Part shown: one piece after another, positions 55,922 to 64,000 of the stretch
Layout: the number at the start of each line of letters is the position of its first letter
Numbering within the stretch: the first letter of the stretch is position 1
Assembly: GCF_014805685.1 (NCBI RefSeq)
Contig: NC_060901.1
Location: 26,867,405 to 26,931,404, forward strand
DNA: 64,000 nucleotides
Origin: Silurus meridionalis
Lineage: Eukaryota > Chordata > Actinopteri > Siluriformes > Siluridae
Reading direction: 5' to 3'
Notes under the pieces: generated by a model
Told to the model about the DNA's origin: nothing
The model's input: the letters and a program-made list of their open reading frames with translations, nothing else
The model's database searches: none
Position numbers and translations under genes: made by a program

Positions 55922-57826
55922 GGCTTTGGAAGCAGGCCTTTCGGCGGTTTCTTCCCCCTTTGACGAGAGCACATTTTGCGCATATTCTGCACACGTTCAG
56001 CACATATCTCCACACATTAGGTGCATATTCTGCGCACATTTGGCATGTGTCTCGGTGGGTCCTGCGCACTGTAGAGCGAGGCTATATGATTCAGTATGTG
56101 TCTCATCATCCCGTTTTAAAGTGGTTTGTCCCACCCTAGTGGAAACAGAGCAGGCTCTGGTCATGGAACAGGATGTAAGCACTCTCCTGAGGAAGGAGGC
56201 CATCAAGGTGGTCCCTCCATCAGAGAGCCCGGGTTCTGAACCGCTCACTTATGAGACTCAGGTTCAAAATGCTGACCCCCAAGCAGGTCGTGTCTCAGAT
56301 TAGATCAGAGAGAAGGTTTGTCACAGTAGATCTAAAGGATGCATACTTTTCTGGATCCATCCTCCCCTCTCACAGGAAGTTCCTGAGGTTCGCTTTCGGG
56401 GCCAAAGCTTACCAATATCAGGTTCTTCTGATTCAACCCCTATCCTGCCCTCATTGCGTCCATCCTTACAGCCATCAGAAAGATCAGAAAAGGGCAGTTA
56501 CTTACTGTCAAGCAGTTTCAGAGACTGCTCTGGTTAATGGCAGCAGCATCCAGTGTGATTCCAATTGGCCTCCTGCACATGAAACCCCTTTAGTGGTGTC
56601 TCAGGACCCATGGGGCAACTCCCTCTGTACGATTAAGGTCATGCGCCGATGCCCACGTGCCTTTAGATGTTTGGAGAGATCCTGGGTTCCTGTCTCAGGG
56701 CTCCGTGCTGGGAGTTCCCCGCTCGTCGCGTCACGCTTCGTGTCTCAAGAGATGTCGTACTCTCCCCTCTGGTTCTCACTCCTCCAGCCTTGGCTCAGCC
56801 ATGGCAGAGGCTTCGCCTGTAGGCCTTCCCCCCCAAAGCACTGCTTCCGGGAGTGCTGGAGAGAGTTCGCTGGGATAGAGTTCGTCTCCTCCTGGTGGCC
56901 CCAAGGTGGCAAGGCAAACCATGGTTTACAGACCTGGTAGGCATCCTCGAGCACCCTTCCTGGGAGATTCCCATGGCGGGACAATCTCTGGGCAGAGACC
57001 CTCTATTGACGTGTTTTTTCTTTGTGGCACCTGGAGGCTGAGTCCTCCGGTGCAGCCCAGAGTACCTGGGTGGGACCTGGCTGTTGGTTGGAGGCTCTGT
57101 CTGAGGCATTGTGGAGGCACCTCACAGTTAAGACTGTTCTTATTGGCCATTTGCTCTCTGAAGGCCCTCTCTGTGGCCCCCTCCTTTTTGGAGCTTACTC
57201 CAGGTATGGCCAGTGCCTTTTTGTACCCTAGAACGGGTTACATCCCAAAGGTACCCTAAGTCGTCCCACGACCTGTTAGGATACAGGCATTTTACTCTCC
57301 TCCGTTCCAGGCCAGGAGAAGCTGAACCAGGTGTGCCCGGTACAAGCACAGGACAGGTCCCTGGAGGAAGTCAGATCAGCTGCTCGTCTGCTACAGCCCT
57401 CCAAGGAGAGGCCTCCTTGCTAACAAGCAGACTGTGAGCAGATGGATCATTGATGCATCTTCTTTGAGTCCTCTAGTCTCCCCACTACATTTGTGGTCAG
57501 AGCGCATTCGACCCAGAGTGTGGCAGCCCAAGGGCTTGGTCCTCTGGAGTGTCCCTCTAAGACATCTGCAATGCTGCGGGCTGGTTCACCCCATTGACCT
57601 TGAACTCAGTGCCACTTCTAGCTGTGTAAATACACACTGGTCAGGGACTGGTCAACTTGGTGTGATGAGACGCTGCGTTTCTGTGCCATACTGCCATGTG
57701 CTGCCATTCATTCCATGCGTGTTTTATAGGTTCCTGGTCATGACATCACCCCGCCCGTGACGCCATGCGTTGCGACGCAGCGTCTCGTTCCCTCAGGTAA
57801 CTAAGGTTAAAAACGTAACCTAGAGA
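55922..57826 (+). mobile_element. DIRS-like tyrosine-recombinase retrotransposon, degenerate
   Basis: RFVTVDLKDAYFSGSILP at about 56313-56366 then FLRFAFGAKAYQYQVL is a DIRS-type reverse transcriptase. The catalytic part that should follow is deleted at about 56455. RNase H-side words (QRLLWLMAAASSVIPIGLL, RRCPRAFRCLERSW) follow in other frames, then DRVRLLLVAPRW at about 56872. The end reads GCGTCTCGTTCCCTCAGGTA, usual for fish DIRS ends. Frameshifts throughout make it inactive. Ends were set by comparison with the block at 52601-53120. Confidence 0.75.
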
Positions 57827-58000
57827 GGTTCTTTTATGACTATGGAAATTCTGGTGGATTATGGATAAAGTCATGGCTTGTAGGATTATCTGTATTGTCA
57901 CAAGGTGCTTGTTTGCTTTTGTTTTTTTAATAAAATAAACCATTTATACTTCATTGTTGAATTATTCTTCAGGAGGTAGTCAGTTCATTTCCCCTCCCCA

Positions 58001-58080
58001 TGCTCCACCAGGGAGTAATTAGATAGGCTGCTATTTGCTTATAGAGACTATATATTTAAACATTCTTCTCTTTGCTTCAT
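58001..58080 (+). promoter_or_regulatory. Core promoter of TAAR copy E
   Basis: TCCACCAGGGAG at about 58004-58015, TAATTA next to it, ATTTG in place of ATTGG at 58033-58037, and TATATA from 58049. Both the inverted CCAAT box and the TATA box carry one change relative to copy D, so it may be weaker. Confidence 0.5.
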
Positions 58081-58253
58081 TTTCCTCTAGTTGATACAGA
58101 TACAGATACAAAGTATGGATTCTGAGTTCTTATATACAGAATATTAGTTAAGATAATTTATTTCTCTCATATTATAGATACAATTTTAATTATTCGATGT
58201 TTGTCTTTTATGTGAATTTCCTCCAGATCTGCAAGTTTTTGTGAGGGCTGCAG

Positions 58254-59285
58254 ATGGACAATATCATCAGTTTGGATATTGTGGTGGAGCCTTCACTTTG
58301 TTTCAGTTCCGTCAATACGTCATGCGTGAAGATCGATTATCCTCTGAAAGTCCGGGTTTTGCTCTACATCCTCTTTAGCACTTCTTCTCTAATCACTGTG
58401 ATCGGAAACCTGCTTGTGATTATAACCGTTATACATTTCAGACAATTGCAAACATCAACTAATTACTTGGTTCTCTCTCTGGCTGTTGCTGATCTGCTTG
58501 TAGGAGGAATTGTGATGCCTCCTAGCATGATACGCTCTGTGGAAACCTGCTGGTATTTAGGAAACACCTTCTGTAAAATACACAGCAGTTTGGATGTCAC
58601 TGTGTGCACTGCGTCCATTTTTAACCTGTGTATTATTTCTTTAGATCGTTATTACGCCGTATGTCATCCGCTTCTGTATCACAGTAAAATGACTCCTGAT
58701 ACTGTTCGATTCATGATCGTAGTGTGTTGGAGCATTTCCTCAGCAATCGGGTTCGGCATGATATTTCTGGAGCTCAATGTTCTTGGAACTGAAGAGTTTG
58801 ATTACAGTCATTTATTTTGTGAGGGCGCATGCACGGTTTATCAGAGTAAAGCTACAGCCATAATATTTCCTACACTTTGTTTTTACATCCCCGCAGTAAT
58901 CATGCTTTGTGTGTATTTGAAAATCTTCCGCACAGCACAAAGACAAGCTCATGCAATTCAATCCACAAACGCACAGATAAAGGCAGCCGAGGAAAAACCT
59001 AGGTTAAGCAAAGTAGAAAGGAAGGCCACGAAAACTTTAGCCATAATCATGGGAGTATTTCTGACCTCCTGGATACCATATTTCACTTCTAATTGCATAG
59101 ATCCATTTACAGGATATTCAGTTCCTCCGGTTTTGTTTGATGTGTTTATCTGGGCAGCGTATTTTAATTCCACATGTAATCCGATAGTCTATGCTTTTTT
59201 CTACAGCTGGTTCAGACACGCTTTTAGAGTCATTCTGTCTGGTAAAATATTCCTGACTAATTCTTCACACATCAAATTGTTTTAA
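58254..59285 (+). CDS. Trace amine-associated receptor, tandem copy E (TAAR)
   Basis: Intact 343-residue receptor starting MDNIISLDIVVEPS. Aspartate 114 (3.32), DRYYAVCHPL and [16 protein letters not shown] are present. Its second extracellular loop and TM5 (EEFDYSHLFCEGACTVYQSK) differ from B and D and are partly like F. The cytoplasmic loop 3 reads AEEKPRLSKVERKATK. The first 40 residues and the 5' flank resemble copy D, so D and E arose by duplication of one block. Acceptor TTCCTCCAG lies just upstream (about 58227). AATAAA is at 59341-59346. Confidence 0.91.
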   Translation: MDNIISLDIVVEPSLCFSSVNTSCVKIDYPLKVRVLLYILFSTSSLITVIGNLLVIITVIHFRQLQTSTNYLVLSLAVADLLVGGIVMPPSMIRSVETCWYLGNTFCKIHSSLDVTVCTASIFNLCIISLDRYYAVCHPLLYHSKMTPDTVRFMIVVCWSISSAIGFGMIFLELNVLGTEEFDYSHLFCEGACTVYQSKATAIIFPTLCFYIPAVIMLCVYLKIFRTAQRQAHAIQSTNAQIKAAEEKPRLSKVERKATKTLAIIMGVFLTSWIPYFTSNCIDPFTGYSVPPVLFDVFIWAAYFNSTCNPIVYAFFYSWFRHAFRVILSGKIFLTNSSHIKLF

Positions 59286-59349
59286 TTGCTTGGTTTTATT
59301 TTAATTTGCATGGCCCCGAGTGTATTATTTTTACAGGTGAAATAAAACT

Positions 59350-60830
59350 GTTAAAAACCAAACTGCTCTTTATCAATCTGAGACCAACAGTAAATATTAG
59401 TGGTTACCTTCATACCTAATTTTAATTTCTACCTATATAACATTGTATAGGACAACAGAGTTCTAATGCATAGAATATCAGTTAATGTAATTTATTTATT
59501 GCACATTAAAGATATAAATGTTAATTATATTATGCATGCTAGATATGCTTTTTTTTAATTGAACAAAAGACTTTCAGAAAAATTAAGGAAAAAAAATTTG
59601 TTTAGTAATTTTAAGTGCATTGATCCAAACTGTCTTGTGAACGAGCATAAATGAGGTTTAATAAGTTTCGCTTAAAGGCCCTATTGAAACAGATTGTCAT
59701 TTACATGCTAACTCAATCATACAATTCACTCATTCAGAACCTGCTGAGCCTCCACTCCACAGAATAAGAGCTGAATAATGACACATTTTATCATTTTACT
59801 GATATTGTTCCTGTGAAATTCAATCACAAAAATGTGCTGAACGCTTGAAGACAGAATCACTTTGTATTAGTTTGTTACTGTGCAGCTGGGGCACACACTC
59901 TTAAAGCTCATTACACTAACCCAGACTCTACTACACCCTACCTCTGTGTCAAAGTAAATATTCAATAGATGCTTCACTACCCGTGCAGCCTGTGGCTGAT
60001 AGTGTGACATGAGACACTATCTTAAAGCTTGCCCCCTAACCCTGTAGGTTAACTGTAAGTTCACAATTTGTCATTGATCCCAAACTACCAGAATCTATAG
60101 TTACATAACTGTCATCTGAAGTTAAGGCTGAAAGTGGGTTTTGTAGTGGGAGCAGGGGTAGGGTCTTTGAAAAACAGGTCTATAACCACCAGATCACAAT
60201 TTGTTGCTTAAGATCTTGCTAGGTTGATGCTGAAAACAAGAAAGATGTGAAACCAGCACCATTCAAGAAGGGGGCAGTGGGAGAAGCTTAACAACAGGCA
60301 AAATTTTGCCACATTAACTTGTTTCCAAAGCAGGTGGTAGATGCATTTCACCTGGCTGTCCAATGGCAGTGTATGCCCATGTGATGAGCTTGGATTGCTG
60401 CGTCCCCATAAGCAACTGCACAATATCAATGCAAAAATCCAGGTGCTGCATCCATATTGTGTCATGGATATCTTAGATATTTTTACTCCAGACCACCAGA
60501 GGGCACTTTTTGTCATTCCTATCTGTCACCATCCCCTCCAGTCCTCCAGAGAGCACTCTCATACACAATTAAAAACATTTTCCCTTTTGTTGCCACCTTC
60601 TGCTCTCAAAGATCTTCACAATGACAGAATGCCTCAATCAAGACAGGAGGCAGAGGAATTGTATCTGGCAGAGTTTGGCTATCTCCTTATGCAGAGCTGA
60701 AACAATCACAGATTTGGGCAAGTATATCTGACAGCTGCAGGAGAGGTCCCAGGTCCTAATCCAGGATGTTGTGACCACCCTTTTCCCTGCCATATTAGGC
60801 ATGACACTATCTTTCTATCCAGCTTTTTTC
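59350..60830. other. Intergenic stretch between TAAR copies E and F, left part: nothing recognised
   Basis: Moderately AT-rich. The frame at 60341-60700 (119 codons) has no recognisable family and no promoter, and I do not call it a gene. Confidence 0.4.
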
Positions 60831-60835
60831 CATCC

Positions 60836-61140
60836 ACTCCCCTCTTTGCTAAAGCCATCTTGAGCAGTCTCCTCTGTTTGCTAAGGCTACCCTGCCCAGC
60901 CAACCCTGCTCAGACTCCCCTCTTCACCAAAGCCACCCTGCTCAGCCTCTTCTCTTTGCTAAGACAACTCTGCCCAGTCTCCCCTCTTTGCTGAGGCCAC
61001 CCTGCCCTGCCTGCCCATACTCCCCCTTTAGCCAAGGCCACCCTGCCCAGCCTTGCCTCTTTGCTGAGATGACTCTGCCCAGCCTCCCCACTTTGCTCAG
61101 GTAACTCATCCCTATCTTCCCTCTTTGCTGAGATGACCAT
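60836..61140. repeat. Minisatellite, unit about 37-40 bases (CTTTGCT-AG-CCACCCTGCCCAGCC)
   Basis: Seven or eight degenerate units of CCCTCTTTGCTGAGGCCACC plus CTGCCCAGCCT lie upstream of TAAR copy F. GC content is far above its surroundings. Confidence 0.75.
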
Positions 61141-61740
61141 GCATAACTGGGAAAGTGAATTTGCTTCAGGGCAGGTTGTGTTTCAGGCCAGAGACACAGG
61201 TTGTGTGTCTCTACTAGTTACAAAACTCGAACCTTTGTCATACCACCTCGTATATGTTCTGGAACTTTGCGTTGATGGAGGTTATATTTGGAAAACATGG
61301 TAGTTTCCAGAAATTGGAGTTGCTCTCAGGCTCAGATCGGACATGAAGAAGGAACTTGAAACCATGCAAATAATCCACAAGGTTTCAAATCAAATAAAAA
61401 ATCATAAAACAAGAACAAACACAGTGACACAGAACAACATTTATGCAAACGCAGCTACATAAGTGAGTAAACAACAAACGTAATAAATTACAGTGAATAG
61501 ATTCATAAGGATGAAATTATATATATTCATTACATAATCATGAAAAATAGGAAAACAAGGTAATCATTCAAATAATTCTGAAACATTCTATATTGTTTTG
61601 TTTACAATAATTGTTTTTTTTAAGAGTTACAAAGGCATTTCTATAAACCAGCCTAATTCATAATCCATATAATATTGCATTTAAATGCAATATGGTTGTT
61701 TTAATGGAATGCAACTGAACCAAACAATACTCTTCCTTAT
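61141..61740. other. Upstream region of TAAR copy F: nothing recognised
   Basis: AT-rich unique sequence before the core promoter at 61770-61821. No element or gene could be named. Confidence 0.4.
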
Positions 61741-61769
61741 AATAGGCTGCTCATTATCCCTGCTATCAG

Positions 61770-61860
61770 GTTACAACAGGGATTATTAGATTGACTGCAA
61801 TTGGCTAAGAAGCACTATAAATGCAGATCTTCTTCTATTTGGTTAATGTGGTACAGTGCG
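61770..61860 (+). promoter_or_regulatory. Core promoter of TAAR copy F
   Basis: ACAACAGGGATTATTAGATT runs from about 61773 to 61792, ATTGG is at 61800-61804 and TATAAA at 61816-61821. The Olf1/EBF-like half is degenerate here. The donor seen in copies B and C is not clear in this copy (GAGTTATGA). Confidence 0.5.
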
Positions 61861-62032
61861 AGTTATGATGAGTCATTTGCTCTAATGCACTTTTTATGCT
61901 AGTCAAAGTCATTGGATTATTGTGTAATACTGATAATATTCTTTATTGTGTTATTTTAGCAATGTTTTAATGGCATTTGACCTTATTAATACTCATTTGC
62001 TTCAGATCTGGAAGGCTAATTGAGTTCTACAG

Positions 62033-63064
62033 ATGGACAATATAATTGACTTGGATATTGTAGAGACGCCTTCACTTTGTTTCAGTTCCATCAATACATC
62101 ATGTGTGAAGATCGATTATCGACTGGAAGTCCGGATTTTGCTCTACATCCTCTTTAGCACTTCTTCTCTAATCACTGTGATCGGAAACCTGCTTGTGATT
62201 ATAACCGTTATACATTTCAGACAATTGCAAACATCAACTAATTACTTGGTTCTCTCTCTGGCTGTTGCTGATCTGCTTGTAGGAGGAATTGTGATGCCTC
62301 CTAGCATGATACGCTCTGTGGAAACCTGCTGGTATTTAGGAAGCACCTTCTGTAAAATACACAGCAGTTTGGATGTCACTGTGTGCACTGCGTCCATTTT
62401 TAACCTGTGTATTATTTCTTTAGATCGTTATTACGCCGTATGTCATCCGCTTCTGTATCACAGTAAAATGACTCCAACTGCTATTAGATTCATGATCGTC
62501 GTGTGTTGGAGCATTTCTGCAGCAATTGGGTTCGGCATGATATTCCTGGAGCTCAATATTCTTGGAAATGAAGAGTTTTATTATAATACCTTCCTTTGTG
62601 AGGGCGCATGCACGGTTTTTCAAGCTAAAACTGCAGCCATAGTGTTTCCTATGCTTAGTTTTTACATCCCGGCAGTAATCATGCTTTGTGTTTATGTGAA
62701 AATCTTTCGCGCTGCAAGAAGACAAGCTCGTGCAATTCAATGCACAAATGCACAGATGAAGACAGACGAGGAAAAAGCCGGTATGAGCAAATCGGAACGA
62801 AAGGCCACGAAAACATTAACTATAATTGTGGGGGTTTTTCTGACCTCCTGGGTGCCATTTTTTATCTGCAACTGCTTAGATCCATTTACTGGATATTCAG
62901 TTCCTTCAGTTGTGTTTGACGTTTTTCTTTGGGTCGGATATTTCAATTCAACATGTAATCCGATAGTGTATGCGTTCTTCTACAGCTGGTTCAGACACGC
63001 TTTTAGAGTCATTCTGTCTGGGGGAGTATTTCAGCCGAATTCCTCACACACACGATTGTTCTGA
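62033..63064 (+). CDS. Trace amine-associated receptor, tandem copy F (TAAR)
   Basis: Intact 343-residue receptor starting MDNIIDLDIVETPS. Aspartate 114 (3.32), DRYYAVCHPL and [16 protein letters not shown] are present. Extracellular loop 2 and TM5 (EEFYYNTFLCEGACTVFQAK) are its own, partly like E; TM6 to the C-terminus is nearly that of copy B, with SVVFDVFLWVGYFNSTC and GGVFQPNSSHTRLF. The coding exon follows an acceptor TTGCTTCAG at about 62000-62006. AATAAA is at 63265-63270. Confidence 0.92.
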   Translation: MDNIIDLDIVETPSLCFSSINTSCVKIDYRLEVRILLYILFSTSSLITVIGNLLVIITVIHFRQLQTSTNYLVLSLAVADLLVGGIVMPPSMIRSVETCWYLGSTFCKIHSSLDVTVCTASIFNLCIISLDRYYAVCHPLLYHSKMTPTAIRFMIVVCWSISAAIGFGMIFLELNILGNEEFYYNTFLCEGACTVFQAKTAAIVFPMLSFYIPAVIMLCVYVKIFRAARRQARAIQCTNAQMKTDEEKAGMSKSERKATKTLTIIVGVFLTSWVPFFICNCLDPFTGYSVPSVVFDVFLWVGYFNSTCNPIVYAFFYSWFRHAFRVILSGGVFQPNSSHTRLF

Positions 63065-63270
63065 ATGTGATTGTTTTGTTTCCAACTGAAAGTGTAATAA
63101 TTTGTGTAAATAATACAATTGTAAAAGGCTACAACGTCCAAGTGAAATGTCATGATTTAGTTTTTGGTGTGTTTTATGTTGTCGTATGCCAGAAACAGAC
63201 TATGATTTATTTTTATTATCAGTGTGATAAATTATTGTATAATTACATCAAATTTTACAGTTTGAATAAA

Positions 63271-64000
63271 ATTGCAGATATATTTATGCAGAAAACTGAT
63301 TTAAAACAATCAACTATAAGAAATCACAAGTATTGATTAAAGTGACTGTAACATGAAGTAAAACATTGCTTGAATGTAAAAAAAAAAAAGTAGTTTCATA
63401 AAAGGGAATTTAATAAATAATAAATAAATAAATGTCCATGCTGATATTGATTTAGTGACAACGTTTATAAAAACAACCCCCTTGAATGGTGGTGCAGAAT
63501 GACCCTGTACTTTTAGTAGTAAAATTTGTATGAATAAATATTTAATGACGTGGGCAAGATAAAGAATGTAGTCAACACGTGTTACAGATAAAAAGCAGGA
63601 AAGTGTTTGAATGAATAAATTCAGCAACCCATTATACAGTAGATGAACTTTCTCAAAAGCACTGAGTAAAATGGAGAAACCTTTATATTTTTAGCACAAG
63701 CTAAGATTCTCTAGAAAATGTTTGATCTACATTTATATTATGAAAAAAACCCTTATATAGACCTGGCCCTAGGTTCATACTTCGTCTTTAAAGCTTGGGT
63801 AAGCTGGCAATATCGGATACAAAGCCAATGCAAGACTAATATTTACCTACACATATTCATCCACCTGCTACACAGAAATTTAATCATCACTGCTTTGAAG
63901 TGTTTTGTTTCCACCTTTTGCTCGCATGCTGCTTTATTTCAATTCTGCCTGTTCATTGCCAGTGGTGGATGAAGTCCACAAACCATGTAGTTGAGTTAAA
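63271..64000. other. Downstream of TAAR copy F: nothing recognised
   Basis: AT-rich, with an A-run at 63380-63390 and AATAAATAAT-type repeats at 63410-63432. The next gene of the cluster, if any, lies outside the window. Confidence 0.4.

Noticed and set aside
56251..56940. A host gene of 229 codons between TAAR copies D and E
   Set aside because: It begins with a DIRS reverse transcriptase segment (VTVDLKDAYF) and then changes frame; it is transposon debris.
60341..60700. 119-codon plus-strand frame between TAAR copies E and F
   Set aside because: No family, splice sites, promoter or poly(A) signal; length is within chance for this stretch.

Overview
The window is vertebrate nuclear DNA, almost certainly from a teleost fish. 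It has large genes split by GT-AG introns, very dense (CA)n/(GT)n microsatellites, several decayed Tc1-like transposons, DIRS, Gypsy and LINE remnants, and a tandem cluster of trace amine-associated receptors (TAARs), a family expanded in fish. The species cannot be fixed from sequence alone; the repeat types resemble those of ostariophysan fish such as catfish, but this is a weak inference.

Layout, all genes on the + strand: (1) 388-24556 is the 3' part of ptprk, a type IIB receptor protein tyrosine phosphatase. It runs from the last fibronectin III exons through the transmembrane exon, both phosphatase domains and the stop codon; upstream exons lie outside the window. Twenty constitutive exons and three phase-preserving cassette exons were placed. 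(2) 28589-37326 is themis, complete in six coding exons (669 residues), a T-cell signalling adaptor with two CABIT domains and a GRB2-binding proline motif. (3) 41355-63064 is a cluster of six TAAR genes: five intact, each with one coding exon, and one (53470-54487) broken by a 14-base deletion. The order PTPRK-THEMIS-TAAR agrees with human chromosome 6q22-q23, so this is an old syntenic block.

The stretches between exons and genes hold microsatellites, minisatellites and transposon remnants. In the duplicated part of the TAAR cluster a degenerate DIRS element has landed in one copy of a duplicated upstream block, and a LINE fragment and a Gypsy reverse transcriptase fragment lie between receptors three and four.

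The genes do not form a pathway. The observations most worth a second look are: short ptprk introns bracketed by complementary (CA)n near the donor and (GT)n near the acceptor, which could fold and bring the splice sites together; a mosaic pattern of near-identity among five TAARs that points to gene conversion; and a shared TAAR promoter module with a fixed spacing between an ATTGG (inverted CCAAT) box and the TATA box.
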